Of a stretch of DNA of 64,000 bases, positions 8,041 to 16,229 are shown one piece after another. The DNA lies in assembly GCA_048263775.1 (NCBI GenBank), contig JBLXDU010000006.1, positions 1-64,000 of the forward strand. Direction: 5' to 3'. The notes below the pieces were generated by a model that ran no database searches, was not told the DNA's origin, and worked only from the letters and a program-made list of their open reading frames with translations. This DNA comes from UBA1479 sp048263775. Lineage in GTDB: Bacteria > Pseudomonadota > Alphaproteobacteria > Rhodospirillales > Casp-alpha2. Numbering within the stretch: position 1 is the first letter of the stretch; each line of letters begins with the position of its first letter. The position numbers and the translations under genes are program-made.

Positions 8041-8403
8041 ATGGCCAACGCTCGCGAAAAATTCGAAAAGCGCCAGTCGCGCGTTCGGCGCCAGGTCCGC
8101 AAGGCCGCCGGCGGCCGCCTGCGCCTGGCTGTGTTCCGCTCCGGCCTGCACATCTATGCCCAGGTCATCGACGACCGCGCCGGCAAGACCGTTGCTGCCG
8201 CATCGTCCCTGGACAAGGAACTCAAAGGCAAATTGGCCAAGGGCTGCAACATTGCTGCCGCTGGCGAGGTGGGCAAGCTGATTGCCACCCGCGCCGTCAA
8301 GGAAGGCATCAAGGAAGTGATCTTCGACCGTGGTGGCTACAAGTACCATGGGCGGGTCAAGGCGCTCGCCGATGCCGCGCGTGAAGCCGGCTTGTCGTTC
8401 TAA
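8041..8403 (+). CDS. rplR: 50S ribosomal protein L18
   Basis: The protein is 120 residues. It is a 5S rRNA-binding protein with a basic N-terminus (KRQSRVRRQVRKAAGGRLRL) and the C-terminal signature FDRGGYKYHGRVKALADAAREAGLSF. It sits in the usual place between rplF and rpsE. Confidence 0.97.
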   Translation: MANAREKFEKRQSRVRRQVRKAAGGRLRLAVFRSGLHIYAQVIDDRAGKTVAAASSLDKELKGKLAKGCNIAAAGEVGKLIATRAVKEGIKEVIFDRGGYKYHGRVKALADAAREAGLSF

Positions 8404-8436
8404 ATCAACGCATTCTAGGAAATCAGGAACAGCCTC

Positions 8437-9039
8437 ATGGCAGAGCAACGCAACGAACAAGGTCAGGGACGGGGTCCGCGCGGACGGCGTGACCGGGATC
8501 GCTCTCCCGAGCAGCGGGAAGATTCTGAACTGACCGACAAGCTGGTCTACATCAACCGCGTGGCCAAGGTGGTCAAGGGTGGGCGGCGGTTCTCGTTCGC
8601 GGCCCTGGTGGTTGTTGGTGACGGCAAGGGCCGGGTCGGTTACGGATCGGGCAAGGCGCGCGAAGTGCCGGAAGCCATCCGCAAGGCCACGGACTCCGCC
8701 AAGCGCAACATGATCCGCGTGCCGCTGCGCGAAGGTCGTACGCTGCACCATGACGTTGCCGGGCGCTTTGGCGCCGGCCGGGTGATCATGCGCTCCGCCC
8801 CTCCGGGTACGGGCATCATTTCGGGCGGCCCCATGCGTGCCGTGTTCGAAACCATGGGCGTCCAGGACGTCGTTGCCAAGTCCATGGGCAGCGCTAACCC
8901 CTACAACATGGTCAAGGCGACCTTCGCCGCATTGCAGGAAATTCAGTCGCCACGCACCGTGGCGGCCCGCCGCTCGAAAAAGGTCGGCGATATCGTGCAG
9001 CGTCGCGATGACGTTTCCGCCACGACCGAACAGGCCTGA
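8437..9039 (+). CDS. rpsE: 30S ribosomal protein S5
   Basis: The protein is 200 residues. After an Arg/Glu/Gln-rich N-terminal extension of about 30 residues, the double-stranded-RNA-binding-like domain begins (LVYINRVAKVVKGGRRFSF). The signature GYGSGKAREVPEAIRKA and the C-terminal SANPYNMVKATFAAL follow. S5 contributes to translational accuracy and the mRNA helicase site with S3 and S4. Confidence 0.97.
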   Translation: MAEQRNEQGQGRGPRGRRDRDRSPEQREDSELTDKLVYINRVAKVVKGGRRFSFAALVVVGDGKGRVGYGSGKAREVPEAIRKATDSAKRNMIRVPLREGRTLHHDVAGRFGAGRVIMRSAPPGTGIISGGPMRAVFETMGVQDVVAKSMGSANPYNMVKATFAALQEIQSPRTVAARRSKKVGDIVQRRDDVSATTEQA

Positions 9040-9053
9040 TTGGAACCCTAAAG

Positions 9054-9245
9054 ATGGCAGACAAGAAGACCGTCAAAGTCACGCAGACCGGCAGCCACAT
9101 CGGCCGTCCGGCGGACCAGCGCGCAACCCTCAAGGGCCTGGGCCTGAATAAATTGCACCGCTCGCGCGTGCTGGAAGACACTCCGGCCGTGCGCGGCATG
9201 ATTAATAAAGTCAGCCACCTGGTGCGGGTCGAGCAAGGCGACTAA
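9054..9245 (+). CDS. rpmD: 50S ribosomal protein L30
   Basis: The small protein of 63 residues has the family pattern VKVTQTGSHIGRPADQRATLKGLGLNKL and ends with RGMINKVSHLVRVEQ. It lies between rpsE and rplO as in the standard spc operon. Confidence 0.97.
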   Translation: MADKKTVKVTQTGSHIGRPADQRATLKGLGLNKLHRSRVLEDTPAVRGMINKVSHLVRVEQGD

Positions 9246-9268
9246 ATACTTAACGAAGGAATACCGCC

Positions 9269-9826
9269 ATGCGTTTGAACGAAATCAGTGACAATCTGGG
9301 TGCGACCCGTCCGCGTAAGCGCGTCGGCCGCGGCATTGCGTCCGGCACCGGCAAGACGTCCGGCAAGGGTATGAAGGGCCAGAAGTCCCGCTCGGGCGTC
9401 AGCCTGCTGGGCTTTGAAGGCGGCCAGATGCCGATCTACCGGCGTCTGCCCAAGCGCGGCTTCACGAACCCGTTCTCTAAGGACTTCGCCGAACTGAACG
9501 TCGGCCTGCTGCAGGAAGCGATCGATGCCAAGCGCATTGACGGCTCGAAGACGCTGACGACGGCCATGCTGGTCGAAGCCGGTGTTGCGAAGAAGCGGAA
9601 AGACGGCGTGCGTCTCCTTGGCCACGGTGAACTGAAGTCCAAGGTCACGCTTGAAATCGAAAGCGCCACCAAGGGTGCCATCGCCGCGGTCGAAAAGGCC
9701 GGCGGCACGGTGACCGTGTCGGCGCCGACCGTCGCGAAGGACGAAGCGAGCGAAACCAAGGGTATTCGCGGCAAGAACAAGCGCCGTGCCCAGGACAAGG
9801 CCGCCGCCGGGGAATCCGCCGAATAA
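9269..9826 (+). CDS. rplO: 50S ribosomal protein L15 with C-terminal extension
   Basis: The protein is 185 residues against roughly 145-160 usual. The N-terminus MRLNEISDNLGATRPRKRVGRGIASG and the GFEGGQMPIYRRLPKRGF segment identify L15. The last ~30 residues after TVSAPTV are charged and Ala-rich with Lys/Glu (KGIRGKNKRRAQDK), a probably disordered tail. secY follows after 43 nt. Confidence 0.97.
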   Translation: MRLNEISDNLGATRPRKRVGRGIASGTGKTSGKGMKGQKSRSGVSLLGFEGGQMPIYRRLPKRGFTNPFSKDFAELNVGLLQEAIDAKRIDGSKTLTTAMLVEAGVAKKRKDGVRLLGHGELKSKVTLEIESATKGAIAAVEKAGGTVTVSAPTVAKDEASETKGIRGKNKRRAQDKAAAGESAE

Positions 9827-9869
9827 CAGATCGGTGAGGGCATTCGCCCCTGCCGCCGGAGAAGACTGA

Positions 9870-11210
9870 ATGGCCTCTGCCGCCGAACAACTTGCCGCCA
9901 ACGTAAACTTGGGCGCCTTCTCGAAGGCGACCGAGTTGAAGAAGCGCATCTGGTTCACGCTGGGTGCGCTCATCGTTTACAGGCTGGGCACGTTCATCCC
10001 GCTGCCGGGCATCGATCCGATAGTGCTGGAAGAAATATTCCGCGCCAATCAGAGCGGTGTTCTGGGCATGTTCAACATGTTCGCGGGCGGTGCGTTGGGG
10101 CGCATGACGATCTTCGCACTCAACATCATGCCGTACATCTCTGCCTCCATCATCATGCAGTTGATGACGTCGATTTCGCCGTCATTGGAGCAGATGAAGA
10201 AGGAAGGCGAGTCCGGCCGCAAGCGGATCAACCAGTACACGCGCTATCTCACGGTGCTGATCTGTCTGCTGCAAGCCTACGGCATCGCCGTTGGGATTGA
10301 GGGCATGTCTGGCAACCAGGGGCCGGCGGTTCACGAACCGGGCTATTTCTTCCGGTTCTCCGTGGTTGTGACGTTGACTGGCGGCACCATGTTCCTGATG
10401 TGGCTGGGTGAACAGATCACTGCGCGCGGTGTGGGTAACGGCATTTCGCTGATCATCTTTGCCGGCATTGTTGCCGAGCTGCCGGTGGCCCTTGCCGGAA
10501 CCTTTGAAATGGGCCGGACGGGTGCGCTGCCGACAGGGCTGATCATCGGCATCATGGTGATGGCCGTTGCAACGATCGCGCTCTGCGTGTTCGTCGAACG
10601 CGCGCAGCGGCGGATCCTGATCCAGTATCCCAAGCGCCAGCGCGGCAACAAGATGATGGGCGGTGAATCCTCCCATCTGCCGCTCAAGCTCAATACCGCG
10701 GGCGTCATTCCGCCGATCTTCGCGTCCTCGCTGCTGCTGATGCCGATCACAGTCATCACGCTGTCGGCCGGGCAGGGGCCGGAATGGATGACGGAAGCGG
10801 CCGCCTATCTGGGCCGTGGTTCCCCCGTTTATATGTCGATCTATATCGGCTTGATCGTGTTCTTTGCCTTCTTCTATACGGCCGTCGTGTTCAACGTGAA
10901 CGACACGGCTGAAAACCTGAAGAAGTACGGCGGTTTCGTTCCCGGCATTCGTCCGGGCAAGAACACGGCCGAATATCTGGACCGTGTGCTAACCCGCCTG
11001 ACCTGCGTCGGTGCCCTGTACCTGGCCATTATCTGCGCTATTCCGGAACTGTTGATCTCCAACTTCTCGGTTCCCTTCTACTTCGGCGGAACATCGCTGC
11101 TGATCGTGGTCACGGTGACCATGGACACGGTGACCCAGATTCAGTCGCACCTGATCGCGCATCAGTACGAAGGCCTGATCAAGAAGCAGCGGCTGCGGGG
11201 GAGGCGTTAA
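9870..11210 (+). CDS. secY: Protein translocase subunit SecY
   Basis: The protein is 446 residues and forms the protein-conducting channel of the Sec translocon in the inner membrane. Ten hydrophobic segments fit the family. The plug region (GVLGMFNMFAGGALGRMTIFALNIMPYISASI) and the cytosolic loop ending YPKRQRGNKMMGG are recognisable. The last two bases overlap the adk start (TAATG), showing coupling. Confidence 0.98.
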   Translation: MASAAEQLAANVNLGAFSKATELKKRIWFTLGALIVYRLGTFIPLPGIDPIVLEEIFRANQSGVLGMFNMFAGGALGRMTIFALNIMPYISASIIMQLMTSISPSLEQMKKEGESGRKRINQYTRYLTVLICLLQAYGIAVGIEGMSGNQGPAVHEPGYFFRFSVVVTLTGGTMFLMWLGEQITARGVGNGISLIIFAGIVAELPVALAGTFEMGRTGALPTGLIIGIMVMAVATIALCVFVERAQRRILIQYPKRQRGNKMMGGESSHLPLKLNTAGVIPPIFASSLLLMPITVITLSAGQGPEWMTEAAAYLGRGSPVYMSIYIGLIVFFAFFYTAVVFNVNDTAENLKKYGGFVPGIRPGKNTAEYLDRVLTRLTCVGALYLAIICAIPELLISNFSVPFYFGGTSLLIVVTVTMDTVTQIQSHLIAHQYEGLIKKQRLRGRR

Positions 11211-11860
11211 TGATTCTGTTGCTGATGGGACCGCCGGGCGCGGGCAAGGGGACGCAGTCGAAGCGGCTTGAGGAGGCTTACGGGCTTGTTCAATTGTCGA
11301 CCGGTGACATGCTGCGTGCCGCCGTTGCCTCCGGCAGTGACCTCGGCAACAAGGCGAAAGAGATCATGGCCCGTGGTGACTTGGTCCCCGACGACCTGAT
11401 CATCGACATGATCGCAGCCCGGATCGAGCAGGCCGATTGCGCGAAGGGGTTTATTCTGGACGGATTTCCGCGCACCGTGCCGCAGGCCGAAGCCCTGGCC
11501 GCCATGCTCGCCGACAAGGGATTGAGCCTCGACCACGTGATCGAGTTGGCCGTTGACGATGACGCCATGGTCAAGCGAATCACCGGTCGCTACACCTGCG
11601 CCAAATGCGGCAAGGGATATCACGACGAGTTTGAAAAGCCCGCCAAGGATGGCGTGTGCGACAAATGCGGTGCGACGGAGTTTACCCGCCGTGCCGACGA
11701 CAACGAAGGAACGGTGCGGAACCGCCTGGACGCCTATCATGCCCAGACCGCGCCGATCCTGGCTTACTACAAGGACCAAGGGCTTCTACACGACGTTGAC
11801 GGCATGGCCGACATCGACGCTGTGACGGCCCAGCTGAAAGGAGTAATCGGTCAGGCGTGA
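11210..11860 (+). CDS. adk: Adenylate kinase, long form with zinc-type LID
   Basis: This enzyme interconverts AMP, ADP and ATP in the cytoplasm. The 216-residue protein has the P-loop GPPGAGKGT (7-15), the AMP-binding STGDMLR (30-36) and DGFPRT. The LID domain contains four cysteines (C130, C133, C150, C153) in a CxxC...CxxC pattern that should bind structural zinc. The start overlaps the secY stop. This placement after secY is standard. Confidence 0.98.
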   Translation: MILLLMGPPGAGKGTQSKRLEEAYGLVQLSTGDMLRAAVASGSDLGNKAKEIMARGDLVPDDLIIDMIAARIEQADCAKGFILDGFPRTVPQAEALAAMLADKGLSLDHVIELAVDDDAMVKRITGRYTCAKCGKGYHDEFEKPAKDGVCDKCGATEFTRRADDNEGTVRNRLDAYHAQTAPILAYYKDQGLLHDVDGMADIDAVTAQLKGVIGQA

Positions 11861-11888
11861 GGGGTGTGAAAAAGGCCTTTGCCCCAGG

Positions 11889-11916
11889 TTGACTTGGGGG
11901 CGCAAGTGCCTATAAT
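11889..11916 (+). promoter_or_regulatory. Sigma70-type promoter for the rpsM-rpsK-rpoA-rplQ unit
   Basis: TTGACT (11889-11894) and a perfect TATAAT (11911-11916) are separated by 16 nt. They lie 173 nt before the rpsM start, inside the 229-nt adk-rpsM gap, so the alpha operon has its own promoter and a long leader. Prediction is from sequence only. Confidence 0.75.
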
Positions 11917-11964
11917 CGCGCCTCTTTTCAGGCCCGGCGGATTTTGAAAATTTCCAGGCGAATT

Positions 11965-11984
11965 CGAACGCACGGAACCGTTCG
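11965..11984 (+). promoter_or_regulatory. Small leader hairpin in the alpha-operon 5' UTR
   Basis: CGAACG (11965-11970) pairs with CGTTCG (11979-11984) around an 8-nt loop, in the transcribed leader between the promoter and the larger hairpin at 12017-12056. It may be part of an autoregulatory fold; role unknown. Confidence 0.3.
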
Positions 11985-12016
11985 TTGCGACGTTTTTGCC
12001 TTGAATACAACGAGTT

Positions 12017-12067
12017 AGAGCAAGTCCGGTGATTCTACGGAGCGGGGACTTGCTCTTGAGTTTTTTG
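12017..12067 (+). terminator. Terminator-like attenuator hairpin in the rpsM leader
   Basis: AGAGCAAGTCC (12017-12027) pairs perfectly with GGACTTGCTCT (12046-12056) across an 18-nt loop and is followed by tgagTTTTTT ending at 12066. It stands 23 nt before the rpsM start and overlaps no gene. Its position downstream of a strong promoter suggests attenuation of the alpha operon rather than simple termination of adk. This is inference. Confidence 0.6.
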
Positions 12068-12089
12068 TCGAACGTGAGGAGCGAAAGCC

Positions 12090-12458
12090 TTGGCGCGTAT
12101 TGCGGGTGTTAATATTCCGACGGCGAAACGGGTGGTGATTGCCTTGACCTATATTCATGGCATTGGCCGCACGTCAGCGCGGAAGATTTGTGACAGTGTC
12201 GGAATCCCCCTGGACCGGCGCGTCAATGAACTGACGGAAGACGAGGTCGCGCGCGTCCGCGAGACCATCGACCGTGACTTCCAGGTCGAAGGCGACCTCC
12301 GCCGCGAAACGGCCATGAACATCAAACGTTTGATGGATCTGGGCTGTTACCGCGGTCTCCGCCATCGTCGCGGCCTGCCCGTGCGCGGACAGCGTACTCA
12401 TACCAACGCGCGCACCCGCAAAGGCCCGGCAAAGGCCATCGCGGGTAAGAAGAAATAA
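12090..12458 (+). CDS. rpsM: 30S ribosomal protein S13 (TTG start)
   Basis: The 122-residue protein sits at the top of the 30S head and contacts the P-site tRNA. The start ARIAGVNIPTAKRVVIALTYIHGIGRT and the basic tail RGLPVRGQRTHTNARTRKGPAK are diagnostic. The initiation codon is TTG, preceded by a good GTGAGGAG about 8 nt upstream. No ATG or GTG fits the conserved N-terminus, so the rare start is likely real and may hold down expression. Confidence 0.96.
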   Translation: MARIAGVNIPTAKRVVIALTYIHGIGRTSARKICDSVGIPLDRRVNELTEDEVARVRETIDRDFQVEGDLRRETAMNIKRLMDLGCYRGLRHRRGLPVRGQRTHTNARTRKGPAKAIAGKKK

Positions 12459-12482
12459 CGGCTAGGGCAAGGATTTTAAGTT

Positions 12483-12875
12483 ATGGCTAAGGCAGCAACA
12501 GCCCGCCCGCGGCGCCGCGAGCGTAAGAACATCGCCTCCGGCGTGGCGCATATCAATTCCACGTTCAACAACACCATGATTACCATCTCCGATGCGCAGG
12601 GCAACGCCATTGCCTGGTCGTCGGCCGGTTCCATGGGGTTCAAGGGGTCGCGCAAATCGACTCCCTATGCGGCGCAGGTCGCTGGTGAAGACGCCGGCAA
12701 GAAGGCGCAGGAACACGGCATGAAGACCCTCGATGTCGAGGTCAAGGGGCCGGGTTCCGGTCGTGAATCCGCCCTGCGGGCTTTGCAGGCGATCGGGTTC
12801 ACCATCACCGCCATTCGTGACGTGACGCCGATCCCGCACAACGGCTGCCGTCCGCGGAAACGCCGCCGGGTTTAG
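12483..12875 (+). CDS. rpsK: 30S ribosomal protein S11
   Basis: The 130-residue platform protein has the signature HINSTFNNTMITISDAQGNAIAWSSAG and the end RDVTPIPHNGCRPRKRRRV. It follows rpsM by 24 nt. The 154-nt gap to rpoA after it contains no recognisable gene. Confidence 0.98.
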   Translation: MAKAATARPRRRERKNIASGVAHINSTFNNTMITISDAQGNAIAWSSAGSMGFKGSRKSTPYAAQVAGEDAGKKAQEHGMKTLDVEVKGPGSGRESALRALQAIGFTITAIRDVTPIPHNGCRPRKRRRV

Positions 12876-13029
12876 TTCCTCCTGCGGGCAGACGGCCATC
12901 AGGGGCTCCGATCGGCCGCTGCCCGGGTTCCCGGCCGCAGGCCGCTTACGCCGCTTGGGAACACAATGAAATGGGGACCGCCCGGCAACGGTCCCTGACG
13001 ATGGTTCAAGTGAACGCGAGGTCACTGAC

Positions 13030-14046
13030 GTGATTCAGAAAAATTGGCAAGAACTTATTAAACCGAACAAGCTCGACATCAACCCGGGCGTCGACCCGCT
13101 GCGCCAGGCGACCATCGTCGCTGAACCGCTGGAACGCGGTTTCGGCCTGACCCTGGGCAATGCGCTGCGGCGTATCCTGCTGTCGTCGCTGCAGGGTGCC
13201 GCGGTCACGTCGATCCAGATTGACGGCGTGCTGCATGAATTCTCGTCGATTCCCGGCGTGCGCGAAGACGTGACCGATATCGTTCTCAACATCAAGTCTC
13301 TGGGGCTGCGTATGCAGGCTCAGGGTCCGAAGCGGATGACGTTGAAGGCCGATGGGCCCTGCATCGTGACCGCCGGCATGATCGATACGGGTGCGGACAT
13401 CGAAGTCATGGATCCGGATTTGGTGCTGTGCCACCTGGACCGTGACGGCAAGCTGAACATGGAACTGACCGTGGAAACCGGGAAGGGCTATGTGCCGGCC
13501 AGCCAGCACCGCGCCGAAGACAGCCCGATCGGCCTTATCCCCATCGATGCCGTTTATTCGCCGGTCCGCAAGGTCGCCTATAAGGTCGACAATACCCGCG
13601 TCGGCCAGGTCACCGACCATGACAAGCTGTCCTTGGTTGTCACGACCAACGGTTCCGTCACGCCGGAAGACGCGGTGGCGCTCGCCGCCCGCATTCTGCA
13701 GGACCAGTTGCAGTTGTTCATCAACTTCGACGAGCCGGAACACGCCCGCGAGGAAGCGCAGCAGGAAGACCTGCCGTTCAACAAGAACCTCCTGCGCAAG
13801 GTCGACGAACTGGAACTGTCTGTGCGTTCGGCCAACTGCCTGAAGAACGACAACATCATCTACATCGGTGATCTGGTCCAAAAGACCGAAGCCGACATGC
13901 TGCGCACGCCCAACTTCGGCCGCAAGTCCTTGAACGAAATCAAGGAAGTTCTGGCCTCCATGGGTCTGCATCTGGGCATGGAAATCGCCGCCTGGCCGCC
14001 CGAGAACATCGAGGAACTGGCCAAGAAACTGGAAGATCCCTTTTGA
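13030..14046 (+). CDS. rpoA: DNA-directed RNA polymerase subunit alpha (GTG start)
   Basis: The protein is 338 residues. The N-terminal dimerisation domain has EPLERGFGLTLGNALRRILLSSLQGAA. The C-terminal domain (about 255-330) carries the UP-element and activator surface with SVRSANCLKNDNIIYIGDLVQ and NFGRKSLNEIKEVL. The start codon is GTG, and the N-terminus MIQKNWQELIKPNKL is the family start. The gene belongs to the alpha operon. Confidence 0.98.
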   Translation: MIQKNWQELIKPNKLDINPGVDPLRQATIVAEPLERGFGLTLGNALRRILLSSLQGAAVTSIQIDGVLHEFSSIPGVREDVTDIVLNIKSLGLRMQAQGPKRMTLKADGPCIVTAGMIDTGADIEVMDPDLVLCHLDRDGKLNMELTVETGKGYVPASQHRAEDSPIGLIPIDAVYSPVRKVAYKVDNTRVGQVTDHDKLSLVVTTNGSVTPEDAVALAARILQDQLQLFINFDEPEHAREEAQQEDLPFNKNLLRKVDELELSVRSANCLKNDNIIYIGDLVQKTEADMLRTPNFGRKSLNEIKEVLASMGLHLGMEIAAWPPENIEELAKKLEDPF

Positions 14047-14182
14047 TCCGGCGGCGCGTCGGTAATCCCGGCGCGCCGTTCCGACTTAAAGAACCACCCC
14101 GGCTATCCGATCATCGGCTGGCTGGGCGCCCCAGGGGGTAAAATGGCACGCCCGGGCGAATAACTGAAAAAAGGAGCCTGAC

Positions 14183-14611
14183 ATGAGACACCGCAGCGGA
14201 TACCGCAAGCTTAACCGCACCGCCAGCCATCGCAAGGCCATGTTCTCCAACATGGCGGCGTCGCTGATCATCCACGAACAGATAACCACGACCCTGCCCA
14301 AGGCCAAGGAACTGCGCCGGTTCGCCGACCGCATGATCTCCCTGGGCAAGAAGGGTTCGCTGCATCAGCGGCGTCAGGCTGTGTCCTTCCTGCAGGACGA
14401 TGCCGCCGTGGCCAAGCTGTTCGGCACGCTGGCTGAGCGCTACAAGGACCGTCCGGGTGGCTATACCCGTGTGCTGAAGGCGGGTTTCCGCCACGGCGAC
14501 GCGGCCCCGATGGCTGTGATCGAACTTGTCGACCGCGACCCGGACGCCAAGGGCGCCGAGGACAAGGCCCGTCACGCTGCGGAAATGGAAGCGGCGGACG
14601 CTCTGGAATAG
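14183..14611 (+). CDS. rplQ: 50S ribosomal protein L17
   Basis: The protein is 142 residues and begins MRHRSGYRKLNRTASHRKAMFSNMA, which defines L17. A Shine-Dalgarno AAAGGAG lies just upstream. The acidic C-terminal ~25 residues are an extension common in alphaproteobacteria. It is the last gene of the alpha operon, followed by an intrinsic terminator. Confidence 0.98.
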   Translation: MRHRSGYRKLNRTASHRKAMFSNMAASLIIHEQITTTLPKAKELRRFADRMISLGKKGSLHQRRQAVSFLQDDAAVAKLFGTLAERYKDRPGGYTRVLKAGFRHGDAAPMAVIELVDRDPDAKGAEDKARHAAEMEAADALE

Positions 14612-14642
14612 GGATGCTGTCGGTTCAGCCGAGAATTTGGGA

Positions 14643-14668
14643 AAGCGCGGCTTCGGCCGCGCTTTTTC
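14643..14668 (+). terminator. Intrinsic terminator of the ribosomal alpha operon
   Basis: AAGCGCGGC and GCCGCGCTT pair perfectly around a TTCG tetraloop (14652-14655), followed by TTTTCGTTTT. It lies 31 nt after the rplQ stop and ends the ribosomal cluster. Confidence 0.85.
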
Positions 14669-14777
14669 GTTTTGCGGCTCTCGTCGCGGGGGCAGGCCTT
14701 GACCACGCCACAAATGGGCTAAATCCTGCTATGAACACGGTTTCGGCCGTCCCATACACCTGACTCTGGAGTCTCTC

Positions 14778-16229
14778 TTGCCGATGATGTCGATCCTGGC
14801 CCGTCCGTCCGTTCTTGGTGTCGTTCTCAGCCTGGGTATCGCCCTGGCTGCGCCGGAGGCTCATGCCCAATCCGCAGGGCGTGAGGTTCCCGATAACCGG
14901 GACCAGGTCATGTTGTCTTATGCCCCGGTGGTTGAACAGGCCGCTCCCGCGGTGGTTAACATCTTCACGGCCAAGACGGTGCAGCGCCGTCGTACGACTC
15001 TGTTCGACGACCCCTTTTTCCAACGGTTTCTCGGCCCCAATCTGGGCGATAAATTCGGGCAGCAGCCGCGAGAGCGAGTACAGAATTCTCTGGGCTCCGG
15101 CGTCATCGTGCGGGCCGACGGACTGATCGTCACCAACAATCACGTCATCGAAGGGGCGGATGAGATCAAGGTCGTGCTGCACGACCGGCGCGAGTTCGAA
15201 GCCAAGATCATCGGCACCGACGAGCGCACGGATCTGGCCGTTCTGCGGCTGGAAGGGGCGCCGGCTGACCTGCCTGTTTTGGATCTTGCCGATTCCGATT
15301 CGATCAAAGTCGGTGATCTCGTGCTGGCCATCGGCAATCCCTTCGGCGTCGGGCAAACGGTGACCAGCGGCATCGTCTCAGCCCTGGCGCGGACCCAGAT
15401 GGCCAACGCCGGGACGGATTTGAACTTCTTCATTCAGACGGATGCAGCCATCAATCCGGGCAACTCGGGTGGGGCACTGGTCGGGCTCGACGGCCGCCTG
15501 CTCGGCATCAACACGGCGATCTATTCCAAGACCGGGGGCTCCCTGGGCATTGGCTTTGCCATTCCGTCCAACATGGTGCGCGCCGTGGTCAACGGTGTGG
15601 TCAAGGGCGGGCGGCTGGTGCGCCCGTGGATCGGCGCCGCGGGCCGGCCGGTCACGACGGATATCGCCAACTCCCTGGGTCTCGACCGGCCCGGCGGGGT
15701 CATTATCGAAGACGTCTATCCGGCGTCCGCCGCCGATCGTGCGGGGATCAAGCGCGGCGATATCATCCTGGCTGTCAACGGCCATGAGGTGCGGGACACG
15801 ACGGCGCTCAAGTTCCGTGTCGCGACGACGCCGCTGGGCGAGACTGTGCCGCTGCGCATCTGGCGTCAGGGCCGCCTGGAGGCGCTCAAGCTGGAAATCG
15901 AGGCGCCGGTGGAATTCCCCGCCCGCAACCGGTCGGAACTGGCCGGACGTCATCCGTTGACGGGGGCGGTGGTCGTCAACATGTCGCCGGCGCTGGGCGA
16001 CGAATTGGGCATCGATACCTTCAAGCGGGGGGTCATGGTGCTGCAGATCCGGCGTGGTGCGCCGGCCGACAAGATCGGTCTGCGCCCCGGCGATTTCGTG
16101 AAACGGGTCAACGGCTCCGACATCGGGCTCGTACGTGACCTGTTGACCGTGTTCTCAAAGCAAGCGCCGTCCTGGGAAATCACGATCGAACGCCAAGGCC
16201 GCGAGATCACCGAGCGGTTCGAAGGGTGA
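14778..16229 (+). CDS. Periplasmic Do/DegP-type serine protease (HtrA family)
   Basis: The protein is 483 residues from the TTG start. A signal peptide (about 1-30) ends at AHA-QSAG, so it acts in the periplasm. The trypsin-like triad is visible as H122 (TNNHVIEG), D152 (RTDLAVL) and S230 (NPGNSGGAL). Two PDZ domains follow, around 285-370 and 390-475. GGAG lies 6 nt before the TTG at 14778; ATGs at 14784 and 14787 are alternatives with poorer spacing. It probably degrades or refolds damaged envelope proteins. The stop overlaps the rarA start (GTGA). Confidence 0.92.
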   Translation: MPMMSILARPSVLGVVLSLGIALAAPEAHAQSAGREVPDNRDQVMLSYAPVVEQAAPAVVNIFTAKTVQRRRTTLFDDPFFQRFLGPNLGDKFGQQPRERVQNSLGSGVIVRADGLIVTNNHVIEGADEIKVVLHDRREFEAKIIGTDERTDLAVLRLEGAPADLPVLDLADSDSIKVGDLVLAIGNPFGVGQTVTSGIVSALARTQMANAGTDLNFFIQTDAAINPGNSGGALVGLDGRLLGINTAIYSKTGGSLGIGFAIPSNMVRAVVNGVVKGGRLVRPWIGAAGRPVTTDIANSLGLDRPGGVIIEDVYPASAADRAGIKRGDIILAVNGHEVRDTTALKFRVATTPLGETVPLRIWRQGRLEALKLEIEAPVEFPARNRSELAGRHPLTGAVVVNMSPALGDELGIDTFKRGVMVLQIRRGAPADKIGLRPGDFVKRVNGSDIGLVRDLLTVFSKQAPSWEITIERQGREITERFEG

